DNA of 20,696 nucleotides from a virus: positions 1 through 20,696 of the IMG/VR virus record IMGVR_UViG_3300025598_001756; one strand, 5' to 3'. A program made the translations under genes and the position numbers. Of this stretch, positions 12,726-19,189 are shown piece after piece (positions within the stretch are counted from its first letter, which is position 1; each line of letters opens with the position of its first letter). The notes under the pieces are model-generated. The model saw only the letters and a list, made by a program, of their open reading frames with translations, ran no database searches and was not told the DNA's origin.

Positions 12726-13505
12726 ATGGAACAGATAAAAAGATCTGAAAAAGAATTATTATCTAAGTATAGAAATGTTTTTTTAAACGAAGAAAACAAA
12801 TCTATCGAAGATTGGAAGAATTATGCTTATGTACCTTTAGATATTCCGAAATTTGACTGCCCGGAAATAGTCGAGTGGTTTTTTAATCGTTGTGCAGAAA
12901 CAAAAAAATTAAATATTTCGCATCATAATCCTTCTATTTATGATTTATTTTTTAATACAGTTGAAATTTACTATAACGAAAAAAGTAAGAATCGCACTAA
13001 AAAATACAGAACAGCCAATAATCTCACTGATGAATTCATAGAAAAATTCCCTGATTTTTACAATAAACTGTTGGAAAATTTTCCTTTTAAATCAGTAGGA
13101 TATTTAATGTTTTTAAACTGTACCGATGAGGTTAAAATGCATCGTGATCACGAAAATATTGTAGATGGGCCGACACAGTTTAGAATCATGCTTTATGATG
13201 AAAATCCAATATCTACTTTGGGTTTTGTAGATTCGTTGCCTGATACGGAAGTAGATCTTAGTAAAAAGTTTTTAACTGCGCAACTAGAAGATACTAATTC
13301 TTTGGCGTGGAACAATCTAAGAGTCAAACATGGTAGTTCTTATGATCCTAAATATAAAAAAATTATTTTAGGAATTATCGACTATGAATTAGATATGCCC
13401 AGGCTACATGATCTCATGAAAAGAAGCGTTGAAAAATATAAGCAACATGCCATGATCATCGACCGACCTACCAGTGACTATGTTAATATCAACAACGTGC
13501 GTTAA
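12726..13505 (+). CDS. 2OG-Fe(II) oxygenase-like protein (third clear member)
   Basis: A 259-residue protein. TDEVKMHRDHENIVDGPTQFRIML gives His139 and Asp141. LRVKHGSSYDPKYKKIILGIIDYEL gives His202 and Lys211/Lys212 where an Arg or Lys would bind 2-oxoglutarate. The first 120 residues are mostly helical and have no visible motif. The ATG at 12726 follows a good GGGAG ribosome site (12716-12720) and is preferred to the GTG at 12714. It is divergent to the desaturase with only 27 bp between them, so their control regions overlap. Confidence 0.72.
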   Translation: MEQIKRSEKELLSKYRNVFLNEENKSIEDWKNYAYVPLDIPKFDCPEIVEWFFNRCAETKKLNISHHNPSIYDLFFNTVEIYYNEKSKNRTKKYRTANNLTDEFIEKFPDFYNKLLENFPFKSVGYLMFLNCTDEVKMHRDHENIVDGPTQFRIMLYDENPISTLGFVDSLPDTEVDLSKKFLTAQLEDTNSLAWNNLRVKHGSSYDPKYKKIILGIIDYELDMPRLHDLMKRSVEKYKQHAMIIDRPTSDYVNINNVR

Positions 13506-13548
13506 TCAAAGAAATAAATGGCTAGCAGTCTTCCTGATATTATAAAAC

Positions 13549-14199
13549 ATGACATTCAGAACTTATCAATCATACCATCCTGACTTTATGATTAAACACG
13601 AAGAATATCCTTATGAAGATTCACGAAAATTATGCGAGTCTCTTACTCACTGGTGGGATCATGTTCAACGCAGAATTAAACATGCGAAAACAAAAAGCAA
13701 TTATGATTTAACCAGTGAAGAGACTAACAGTTTAAACTACAGCTTTAATGAAAAACTTAAAACCGGAAGCTTTAGTTTTTTAATTTATAAGAAAACAACA
13801 GTTGCCGGATTTCAAGGTCTGTTAATAATGGATGAAGGTCGAACTGCATTATGTCATCGCATGATGGGCAATCCTGAATTTCCTTTTGCGGATCATTTGG
13901 GCATGTGGACTGATATTTTCATGACCTGGCAAGTTAAATGTGCTTATGAAATGGGCTGTGAGCAATACAAATTAGGATGGAACTTACACAACTATTCTCG
14001 ATATAAGTCGCATAGAGATGCTACTATTAAAGATAGATTCAAACATAACGGCGTTAATTCTGGACTATTACAGAAATTTGATTACCTAGGAAAACAAACG
14101 TTATTTTACACTGAACAGTATGTAGCGGCGCTTGACTTAACTCAAGATTGGATAAGAGAATTAGTAGAGTCTCTCGAATACAAATTAATCGACGAATAG
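13549..14199 (+). CDS. Unassigned protein, possibly GNAT-like
   Basis: A 216-residue protein. The middle (GSFSFLIYKKTTVAGFQGLLIMDEGRTALCHRMM) has the strand-turn-strand look of an acetyltransferase core. DHLGMWTDIFMTWQVKCAYEMGCEQYKLGWNLHNYSRYKSH could be the following helix and motif B region. The CoA pyrophosphate-binding Q/RxxGxG/A is not evident, so this is only a suggestion. The N-terminus is rich in aromatic and His residues. ATTATAAAAC directly precedes the ATG, so it may be another message with a very short leader. It lies within the oxygenase block. Confidence 0.5.
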   Translation: MTFRTYQSYHPDFMIKHEEYPYEDSRKLCESLTHWWDHVQRRIKHAKTKSNYDLTSEETNSLNYSFNEKLKTGSFSFLIYKKTTVAGFQGLLIMDEGRTALCHRMMGNPEFPFADHLGMWTDIFMTWQVKCAYEMGCEQYKLGWNLHNYSRYKSHRDATIKDRFKHNGVNSGLLQKFDYLGKQTLFYTEQYVAALDLTQDWIRELVESLEYKLIDE

Positions 14200-14204
14200 T
14201 GGTT

Positions 14205-14216
14205 TACTAAATACAG
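14205..14216 (+). promoter_or_regulatory. TACTAAATACAG motif, late-promoter-like
   Basis: This is the third copy of the 12-mer. It ends 1 nt before the ATG at 14218 and is preceded only by the 5-nt gap after the 14199 stop. If its ACTAAATA core is used like NATAAATA, transcription would start at the ATG. Confidence 0.45.
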
Positions 14217-14217
14217 G

Positions 14218-14838
14218 ATGAAACTGTTATTTAAAATAAATTTACCACATCCGCCTCAATCTGTACTCGATGAGGTAATAGACATTGGAAACAACAGATA
14301 TGCCGATGCTGACTTAAGACAGCACATTGTAGGCTACGCTGGTGACACAGACTTTGGAAATGATCCTTTTGATCGCAGAAACAAGCGTAGAAGATTACTC
14401 GATGTTGATAAAGGCATTTATGCCAGAACCAAGCCTACTGATGAATTAAAGGAATTTATCTATTCGATTTTACCAGACTATGGCTTAACCGATGACAGAA
14501 TTGGTATTCAAACCACAATTAATCGTCATTTTCCTCATACAGATAAATTGTACGCAAGATTGATGTATCGTGTAAGTGGTGATGCTTGCGTCACCACTTG
14601 GTTCATCGAAGAAGGTCAAGAATTAATTAGAAAAAGTGGTATCGGATTCCTCGAGTATGATACTCCCACTTTAAAGCCCATCGAAAGCGGTGTACTCAAT
14701 AACGGTAATTGGTACTTGGTGATTTCAAATGTTATACACGGTGTCATGAATAACAAGGGTAAAAGAATTTCAATAACTGTTCCTATGGAAGAGTGGCAAG
14801 CCAATAAGCTTATCAGCGAGCATAACACAGAGGAATAA
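14218..14838 (+). CDS. 2OG-Fe(II) oxygenase-like protein (fourth clear member)
   Basis: A 206-residue protein. INRHFPHTDKLYARLMYRVSG provides His107 and Asp109. NWYLVISNVIHGVMNNKGKRISITVPM provides His174 and Arg183, in good spacing for Fe and 2-oxoglutarate binding. A basic stretch (DRRNKRRRLLDVDK, 52-65) in the N-terminal half could contact nucleic acid or membranes. It is followed 2 bp later by another oxygenase gene, so the two form a pair. The substrate is unknown. Confidence 0.75.
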   Translation: MKLLFKINLPHPPQSVLDEVIDIGNNRYADADLRQHIVGYAGDTDFGNDPFDRRNKRRRLLDVDKGIYARTKPTDELKEFIYSILPDYGLTDDRIGIQTTINRHFPHTDKLYARLMYRVSGDACVTTWFIEEGQELIRKSGIGFLEYDTPTLKPIESGVLNNGNWYLVISNVIHGVMNNKGKRISITVPMEEWQANKLISEHNTEE

Positions 14839-14840
14839 CT

Positions 14841-15572
14841 ATGTTAACACGTAAACAATTGCCATTGTATGGCAAGATACAAAAGACAGTAGATCTCGAA
14901 CGATTGATACAGTATTGCATCGATAAAGGCTATACTAACTACGATGCGTTTGTAGATGTTAAATACGGTGAAAACGAAAAGCACAGTGCTTTCTTAAAAA
15001 CACACGCTTTCAGTAAACAAAACTTTTTTACTGAAGATGAAGCTGTTGAGACTTTACAAGGTGAGAAGTATAAGCAACTGTATCTCACAGAAATTGACCC
15101 GTCTAAACTTGTTTCGTCGAATGAAGAAATCAACGCTACCAGCACAAGTACTTTTAGTAAAAATAAAAGAAGATTACCCACTTCCAGCAATTACTTGCCC
15201 GAAGCCGACGAACACAACTACGGAGTTCGAAACAATCATGTTAAAGATATCTTCGAAGAAATTATTGATATGTTCGAAAGTCCAGTTTGTCGTGTCAGAC
15301 TAGCAGTATTGATGCCAGGATTTTCAATTAAACCACATGTTGATTATGATCCTAGTTATATTGTTAGATATCATATTCCTATCATTACCAACAAAGCAGT
15401 AATATTTGGAGGTAAAAATAAAAATGAATCTACAGAATATACCATGCCAGCTGATGGAAGCATTTATTTTTTCAATAGCGGTGTGCTACATTGGGTTGGC
15501 AATCATGGCACAGAACCAAGATTGCATTTAATCATTGATACCAATGGTCAAGCAGATTTAGAATTAATTTAA
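14841..15572 (+). CDS. Aspartyl/asparaginyl hydroxylase-like 2OG-Fe(II) oxygenase (fifth clear member)
   Basis: The most canonical member of the set, 243 residues. PGFSIKPHVDYDPSYIVRYHIPIITN contains His166 and Asp168. MPADGSIYFFNSGVLHWVGNHGTEPRLHLIID contains His217 and Arg227, the classical aspartyl/asparaginyl beta-hydroxylase pattern. The first 145 residues form an extra N-terminal region not present in the short 10313 enzyme. A GAGGAATA stretch before the ATG can serve as ribosome site. Family members hydroxylate Asp or Asn, or small molecules in natural-product pathways; the target here is unknown. Confidence 0.85.
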   Translation: MLTRKQLPLYGKIQKTVDLERLIQYCIDKGYTNYDAFVDVKYGENEKHSAFLKTHAFSKQNFFTEDEAVETLQGEKYKQLYLTEIDPSKLVSSNEEINATSTSTFSKNKRRLPTSSNYLPEADEHNYGVRNNHVKDIFEEIIDMFESPVCRVRLAVLMPGFSIKPHVDYDPSYIVRYHIPIITNKAVIFGGKNKNESTEYTMPADGSIYFFNSGVLHWVGNHGTEPRLHLIIDTNGQADLELI

Positions 15573-15615
15573 AGTGTCAGTAAAAAAAATCACATAATGG
15601 GCTGTAAGGGTTGTT

Positions 15616-15687
15616 GGGGGATGAGCCAGGGCTCAGTTGAATTTTGCAAGTTTAGCTCGATCGGGGCGGCACCGATATCCTCCACCA
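15616..15687 (+). tRNA. tRNA-Ala (UGC) with non-canonical T-loop and short D-arm
   Basis: GGGGGAT pairs with ATCCTCC including the G3-U70 wobble that marks tRNA-Ala. The anticodon arm TGAAT-TTTGCAA-GTTTA gives UGC, and CCA is encoded. The D-region is only 15 nt (GAGC-CAGG-GCTC-AGT) without the usual U8-A9 linker. The T-arm is ATCGG-GGCGGCA-CCGAT: a perfect stem but G54-G55-C56-G57-G58 in the loop. At 72 nt it is short, and standard gene finders might score it low. Confidence 0.8.
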
Positions 15688-15692
15688 TTAAC

Positions 15693-15766
15693 ATCCGGTT
15701 AGCTCAATAGTAGAGCATTCGACTGATAATCGAAAGACAGAGGAGCGTTACCTCTACTGGATACCA
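15693..15766 (+). tRNA. tRNA-Ile (GAU) with non-canonical T-loop
   Basis: Acceptor ATCCGGT/ACTGGAT with A73 and encoded CCA. D-arm GCTC/GAGC. Anticodon arm TTCGA-CTGATAA-TCGAA gives GAU. T-arm AGAGG-AGCGTTA-CCTCT: the stem is perfect, but the loop has A54-G55 instead of TT while keeping C56. The D-loop (AATAGTA) lacks the GG pair. Confidence 0.88.
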
Positions 15767-15798
15767 AAACTTTAATTATCAATAACACAAAGGAAACT

Positions 15799-16269
15799 AT
15801 GAAATTTAACTTACCGCACATTAAAGAATATATCAGCGAGCAAAGTAACACAACAAAGATATACATTGGTGTAGATAGTGAAAGAGTCAAAATAAATGGT
15901 TTATGGTACGCAGATTATACCGCGGCTATTGTTGTTCATATTGATAGTAAACACGGATGTAAATTATTCGGGGAGGTAACTAGAGAACGTGATTTCGATA
16001 AGCCTAACAGACCCAACACACGGTTAATGACAGAAGTATACAAAGCCAGTGCTTTATACCTATCATTGGTCGATGTAGTAGGCGATAGAGAAATGTTTGT
16101 TCATTTAGACATCAACCCAAATGAATTTCATGCCAGCAGTAACGTAGTAGCACAGGCAATTGGTTATATTCGCGGTACGTGTAATGTGACCCCGTCCGTT
16201 AAACCCTACGCTTGGGCCGCAAGTACTGCCGCTGATAGGTTTAGAAGTTTAAAGATAGCAAATGAATAA
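15799..16269 (+). CDS. YkuK-like RNase H-fold protein (DUF458)
   Basis: A 156-residue protein matching the DUF458/YkuK pattern. KIYIGVDSERVK is the first strand with an acidic residue, and LFGEVTRERDF and LMTEVYKASALYLSLVD follow. FVHLDINPNEFHASSNVVAQAIGYIRG and VKPYAWAASTAADR close the domain. The family is predicted to have an RNase H-like fold, but its substrate is not established. An AAGGAAA ribosome site precedes the ATG. It sits between tRNA-Ile and tRNA-Leu, so the transcript probably carries both mRNA and tRNA; a role on RNA is plausible but unproven. Confidence 0.85.
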   Translation: MKFNLPHIKEYISEQSNTTKIYIGVDSERVKINGLWYADYTAAIVVHIDSKHGCKLFGEVTRERDFDKPNRPNTRLMTEVYKASALYLSLVDVVGDREMFVHLDINPNEFHASSNVVAQAIGYIRGTCNVTPSVKPYAWAASTAADRFRSLKIANE

Positions 16270-16291
16270 TGAGGGCGTGATAAAATAATTT

Positions 16292-16380
16292 AGGAGTATG
16301 GCGTAATTGGCAGCCGCGCTGGATTTAGGATCCAGTATCTGAAAGATGATGTGAGAGTTCAAATCTCTCTGCTCCCACCA
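16292..16380 (+). tRNA. tRNA-Leu (UAG)
   Basis: The anticodon arm CTGGA-TTTAGGA-TCCAG gives UAG. The long variable arm (ATCT-GAA-AGAT) is class II as expected, the T-arm GAGAG-TTCAAAT-CTCTC is canonical, and CCA is encoded. Base 1 is A opposite C72, a mismatch at the end of the acceptor stem. Confidence 0.9.
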
Positions 16381-16386
16381 AAATAA

Positions 16387-16415
16387 TTGACTTAATAGTC
16401 AACAACATATATAAT
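16387..16415 (+). promoter_or_regulatory. Sigma70-like promoter between tRNA-Leu and the 16439 gene
   Basis: TTGACT (16387-16392), a 17-bp spacer and TATAAT (16410-16415). The predicted start near 16422 leaves a short leader containing AAGGA before the ATG at 16439. Confidence 0.8.
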
Positions 16416-16438
16416 ACTAGCAACAAGGAAATAAAAGT

Positions 16439-16606
16439 ATGGCAAATAATCCACTAAAACACAAAACTGGCAAGACTCGTCTTGGTCCTTTGAATCTCAA
16501 GCAGTTGGAAGATATGTTGGCAAAAACATCAAAGGGTAAAGATAAGGCAAAAATCAACAACAGAATCAAAACAGTAAAATCTAGATTAGAAAAAGCTAAA
16601 GTTTAA
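16439..16606 (+). CDS. Very basic 55-residue protein, function unknown
   Basis: The frame begins MANNPLKHKTGKTRLGPL and continues with a Leu/Lys helix (LKQLEDMLAKTSKGKDKAKI) and a basic end (RIKTVKSRLEKAKV). About one third of the residues are Lys or Arg. It has its own sigma70-like promoter and an AAGGA ribosome site 9-13 nt before the ATG, and it is followed directly by tRNA-Thr. The composition suggests nucleic-acid or ribosome binding. No family is recognised. Confidence 0.75.
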   Translation: MANNPLKHKTGKTRLGPLNLKQLEDMLAKTSKGKDKAKINNRIKTVKSRLEKAKV

Positions 16607-16616
16607 AAAAGAATAT

Positions 16617-16692
16617 TCCCGGTTAGCTCATTTGGCAGAGCAGCCGCCTTGTAAGCGGCAGGTGGTCAGTTCGAATCCGACACCGGGAACCA
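16617..16692 (+). tRNA. tRNA-Thr (UGU)
   Basis: Acceptor TCCCGGT/ACCGGGA, D-arm GCTC/GAGC with GG in the loop, anticodon arm GCCGC-CTTGTAA-GCGGC giving UGU, canonical TTCGAAT T-loop, and CCA encoded. Confidence 0.95.
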
Positions 16693-16705
16693 AAATTTAA
16701 TATAT

Positions 16706-17275
16706 ATGGATCTTCAAAAAATATTCGAGTATTTAAAAAATTTATACTCATTCGATTTACATAAAGGGCCTTTCATTTATGGAAGTTCAACGGTTTATCA
16801 TCATTTAAGTTCTTTAGGCGAAAAACCTTCTTGGTTACCTAGAGAAATTGATATTTTGTGTAGAAATCAAACTCAATTTGATGAACTAGATGTTATTCTA
16901 ACTCCATTAGCCACTAATATTAGAATTTTTGATAGCCCTGAACATTTACGTGGCAATCAATATGCCAAAGACTTTGATATACCTAATTGTTATAAGATCC
17001 AAATCTTTATAGTCGATAAGGATCACGAACAAATATTAACTAACATAGACTATACTATTTTAAGATCCTGCACCGATTGTACTAATTGGTCTGTAGCACC
17101 GGGTACTATAGATGATATCAAAAACAAGTTGTTATTAGACAACAATGATCGTGTTCAATTTTTTATCAAACAAAAAGGCTACGAAACTGTAAAAAATAGA
17201 TATATAAAATATATAAGTCGAGGATTTGTAGATAGAGATAACTTAATTTTAAATAAAATAGAATCTTACAAGTGA
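16706..17275 (+). CDS. Nucleotidyltransferase-fold-like protein, unassigned
   Basis: A 189-residue protein. PFIYGSSTVYHHL (residues 22-34) followed by LPREIDILC (44-52) recalls the GSxxx...DxD pattern of the polymerase-beta-like nucleotidyltransferase fold. The first catalytic acid would be Glu47 or Asp49. IQIFIVDKDHE is a candidate third strand with an acid. The C-terminal half is helical with an aromatic, basic end (FIKQKGYETVKNRYIKYISRGF). The gene lies between tRNA-Thr and tRNA-Gly with only 13 nt before its ATG and no Shine-Dalgarno. A role in tRNA end processing is tempting but not shown. Confidence 0.5.
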   Translation: MDLQKIFEYLKNLYSFDLHKGPFIYGSSTVYHHLSSLGEKPSWLPREIDILCRNQTQFDELDVILTPLATNIRIFDSPEHLRGNQYAKDFDIPNCYKIQIFIVDKDHEQILTNIDYTILRSCTDCTNWSVAPGTIDDIKNKLLLDNNDRVQFFIKQKGYETVKNRYIKYISRGFVDRDNLILNKIESYK

Positions 17276-17301
17276 GAGTAGGCAAGCACTTTTTACAAAA
17301 A

Positions 17302-17377
17302 GCAGGTAAGGTGTTTATAGATACACAAAAGTCTTCCAAACTTTAGTAGACCGGGGCGGTACCGGCTACCTGCTCCA
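17302..17377 (+). tRNA. tRNA-Gly (UCC) with non-canonical T-loop
   Basis: GCAGGTA pairs perfectly with TACCTGC. The discriminator is U73, as expected for bacterial Gly, and CCA is encoded. D-arm GTGT-TTATAGAT-ACAC lacks the GG pair. Anticodon arm AAAGT-CTTCCAA-ACTTT gives UCC. The T-arm CCGG-GGCGGTA-CCGG has G54-G55-C56-G57-G58 like tRNA-Ala. The CCA overlaps a late promoter motif for the next gene. Confidence 0.85.
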
Positions 17378-17383
17378 TAAATA
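17376..17383 (+). promoter_or_regulatory. Late promoter CATAAATA overlapping the tRNA-Gly 3' end (leaderless)
   Basis: CATAAATA is followed by TTAAT and then the ATG at 17389, exactly 5 nt from the core. The predicted transcript starts at the A of the ATG. Confidence 0.7.
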
Positions 17384-17388
17384 TTAAT

Positions 17389-17565
17389 ATGAAACATAAA
17401 TTAAATTTAATCGAATCAGCAGAATCACCAGGGCCTAGTTATGTTGAACTTTCAGACGAAAATATCAAAGTCTTAGAAGAAATATTAAATGGACTTAATC
17501 AAATAAGTGAATTGGTTAATCAACAATATACGGAATTGAGATTAAGGAATGTAAGATATGAATAA
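17389..17565 (+). CDS. Small acidic protein, 58 residues
   Basis: The frame runs MKHKLNLIESAESPGPSYVE, then a helical part (LSDENIKVLEEILNGLNQIS, ELVNQQYTELRLRNVRYE). It begins at a CATAAATA late motif with 5-nt spacing and ends with an 8-bp overlap into the next gene, both of which support it. It is probably the first gene of a three-gene late operon. No family is recognised. Confidence 0.65.
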   Translation: MKHKLNLIESAESPGPSYVELSDENIKVLEEILNGLNQISELVNQQYTELRLRNVRYE

Positions 17566-17743
17566 GCTTAATGAATTAAATACTCATCTAGGAACTAAAC
17601 AATTAGTTGCTATCAATCAGGCTAAGAAATCAATTGCTAATATAATTAATCTTATGCCAAAAGAAGATATTATTTTAATGATGAATGAAATAGGAGATAA
17701 AATTCCCGATATTAAAAAATTATTATCTAAAAATAAAAAATGA
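17558..17743 (+). CDS. Small helical protein, 61 residues
   Basis: It overlaps the preceding gene by 8 bp and the next by 4 bp (ATGA). The sequence is helical throughout, with LVAINQAKKSIANIINLMP followed by IILMMNEIGDKIPDIKKLL and a basic end. Its AT-rich codon use matches its neighbours. Function unknown. Confidence 0.65.
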   Translation: MNKLNELNTHLGTKQLVAINQAKKSIANIINLMPKEDIILMMNEIGDKIPDIKKLLSKNKK

Positions 17744-17964
17744 GTTCTATATTAGAAGGTATAACAAAAGCACAAAGACAATTTCAAAGAATTAAAACTG
17801 AATTGTATATAACTTACATTTGGCAAAAAGCTAGATATCAATCAACTACAGGTGCTATACCAAAACTAAACATTAGTGTTGAAAACTTAAAACAATTACA
17901 AATCGAGTTAGCTAATCTTCGAAATCAATTATTAAAGTTAGGATATACCGAAGAACAATTATAG
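17740..17964 (+). CDS. Small helical protein, 74 residues
   Basis: Coupled to the previous gene by an ATGA overlap. The first half (ILEGITKAQRQFQRIKTELYITYIWQKAR) is an amphipathic basic helix. A loop (TTGAIPKLNIS) is followed by a Leu-rich coiled-coil-like helix (ENLKQLQIELANLRNQLLKLGY). This could be a structural or assembly chaperone component given the late promoter, but no family is recognised. Its stop codon abuts a structured RNA. Confidence 0.65.
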   Translation: MSSILEGITKAQRQFQRIKTELYITYIWQKARYQSTTGAIPKLNISVENLKQLQIELANLRNQLLKLGYTEEQL

Positions 17965-18044
17965 TCCGGCAAGTAGCTTAACAATGCTCAAACTGTATAG
18001 CTGGAATTTACCAGTGAAGTGGGAAGGAACGCCCATGTACGGAC
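17964..18044 (+). ncRNA. Candidate structured RNA of tRNA size, family unknown
   Basis: GTCCG (17964-17968) and CGGAC (18040-18044) close an 81-nt stretch. Inside, CTGG/CCAG and TGGG/CCCA hairpins can form. A rho-independent terminator follows within 6 nt. It has no CCA and no convincing anticodon arm, so it is not an ordinary tRNA. It may be a stable RNA or a structured 3' end of the upstream late operon. Confidence 0.4.
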
Positions 18045-18049
18045 ATCTC

Positions 18050-18072
18050 GAGGATGATAAGTCCTCATTTTT
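18050..18072 (+). terminator. Rho-independent terminator
   Basis: GAGGA (18050-18054) and TCCTC (18062-18066) pair around a TGATAAG loop, followed by ATTTTTATT. It ends the 17389-17964 late operon. Confidence 0.7.
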
Positions 18073-18084
18073 ATTGTTTAAGGC

Positions 18085-18558
18085 ATGGAAATAAAAAAAT
18101 CAAATTTACTAAAAGGGCGTGACAGCTATGATTCAACCAGTTCGGGCATGTTGATTCCTTTTCTCAACAGAAATGTTACGCCATATGCCACAGAAGCTGG
18201 CAGTATAAAATTTGAAATGGTTCCTGTCACCAAACAAAAAGACTTGATGATTAATCATGCCAGAATTTTTGCTCAGCAAGAATATGATCGCATCATGGAA
18301 TTGGTAGCTGTGTTGGAAAAGCAAGCCGAACAAATCAAACGCAGACTTGAAGTCACTGATGCTGTATATGCGGCAGTGTATGAATTTCAGCCGGTAATGG
18401 GACAAGAATATTGGCTGGTATGGAACCAGAGAAAGCGACACACTCTGCTAACGCAACACGGCCCTGATGATTGGAGCAGTGGAAAGCCCGCTGATTATGA
18501 GTATATCACAAAAATAAAATACATGGGTGATCATACTTGGTTGGAAATCGAAGATTAA
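18085..18558 (+). CDS. DUF2452-like protein
   Basis: A 157-residue protein. The N-terminal part has GMLIPFLNRNVTPYATEAGSIKFEMVPV. A helix follows (NHARIFAQQEYDRIMELVAVLEKQAEQIKRRLEVTDAVYAA), then FQPVMGQEYWLVWNQRKRHTLLTQHGPDDW. This order, especially the helix followed by KPVxGQxYYL-like text and a GPxxW segment, matches DUF2452, found in T4-like marine phages and some bacteria. No function is established. It starts 12 bp after the upstream terminator and is followed by the tRNA-cluster promoters. Confidence 0.75.
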   Translation: MEIKKSNLLKGRDSYDSTSSGMLIPFLNRNVTPYATEAGSIKFEMVPVTKQKDLMINHARIFAQQEYDRIMELVAVLEKQAEQIKRRLEVTDAVYAAVYEFQPVMGQEYWLVWNQRKRHTLLTQHGPDDWSSGKPADYEYITKIKYMGDHTWLEIED

Positions 18559-18616
18559 CTGTTGTTTTTACACAACACAATAACCCTAAACACATCATGG
18601 GTATCTGCCAACTAAA

Positions 18617-18749
18617 TTGACATTTAACTCCCGTGGTGCTACAATACATACATGTTAAGAAATTAACAAGTTTACTATCAAGTAAACGTTGTAGTATAAA
18701 AACAACAGTTGATAAAACAGTTGACATTTAAACAAAATGGTACTATAAT
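18617..18749 (+). promoter_or_regulatory. Tandem repeated promoters of the tRNA cluster
   Basis: Two sigma70-like promoters lie 104 bp apart. The first has TTGACA 18617-18622 and TACAAT 18640-18645; the second has TTGACA 18721-18726 and TATAAT 18744-18749. Both have 17-bp spacers. They sit in a direct repeat that shares TTGACATTTAA at its start and AATACATACATGTTAAG and AATTAACAA after the -10 box. A 14-bp inverted repeat (18557-18570 with 18697-18710) flanks the first. They point toward the structured RNAs and tRNAs from 18794 on. Confidence 0.8.
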
Positions 18750-18793
18750 ACATACATGTTAAGCAATTAACAATGTTCATTAAAAATTTAAAT

Positions 18794-19111
18794 TAGTATA
18801 GCAATCCTCTTAAATGAGGTGCTATATTAAAATGTATTAAAGGTTACCTACACCGTTAGGAACTTAAAGAAAGGAGCAAAGGGGCCGCCCTACGCAATCT
18901 TAAAGTTCATGAAACAAGCGCAAGCCGGAAAAGCGACGGAGTATGTAGGCAGTAATGACCGTACAGTCTTACGCGGAGACGTTCCCGTAAGTAGAGATAG
19001 ATGTACAATGGTTCCTTTAGTATAGTTTAATATAGTAGCGAGCGGCATCTTAAGTGATCGGAACGACCGTACAGCAGAGAGATGGTAGACTCTGCCCTAC
19101 TATAAAATTTT
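18794..19111 (+). ncRNA. Structured non-coding leader region, family unknown
   Basis: No convincing gene lies here. A 10-bp hairpin with an inner CCTC/GAGG stem (18794-18829) is followed by several stems: CTTACG/CGTAAG around 18970, a GC-GCAA-GC tetraloop near 18920, and an 8-bp closing stem TATAGTAG/CTACTATA (19031-19038 with 19097-19104). The last encloses GCAGAG/CTCTGC. GACCGTACAG occurs twice (18958, 19065). GGTTCCTTTAGTATAG at 19010 resembles the 5' end of the nearby Asp and Glu tRNAs but has no 3' partner. T4 makes stable RNAs of unknown function in its tRNA region, which is a fair comparison. Confidence 0.5.
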
Positions 19112-19186
19112 GGTCCCATAGTATAGTGGTTAATATAGGAGCTTGTCACGCTTCAGTCGGGAGTTCAATTCTCCCTGGGACCGCCA
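19112..19186 (+). tRNA. tRNA-Asp (GUC)
   Basis: Acceptor GGTCCCA/TGGGACC with G73 and encoded CCA, anticodon loop TTGTCAC giving GUC, and T-arm GGGAG-TTCAATT-CTCCC. All parts are close to canonical. Confidence 0.93.
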
Positions 19187-19189
19187 GAA

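Noticed and set aside
18909-19025. A 38-codon frame starting MKQAQAGKATEYVG
   Set aside because: No convincing ribosome site. It lies across several RNA stems, and a frame of this length arises easily by chance.
18836-19105. RNase P RNA or 6S RNA
   Set aside because: The conserved GAGGAAAGTCC and ACAGNRA-type elements of RNase P are absent, and the folds seen do not match 6S RNA.
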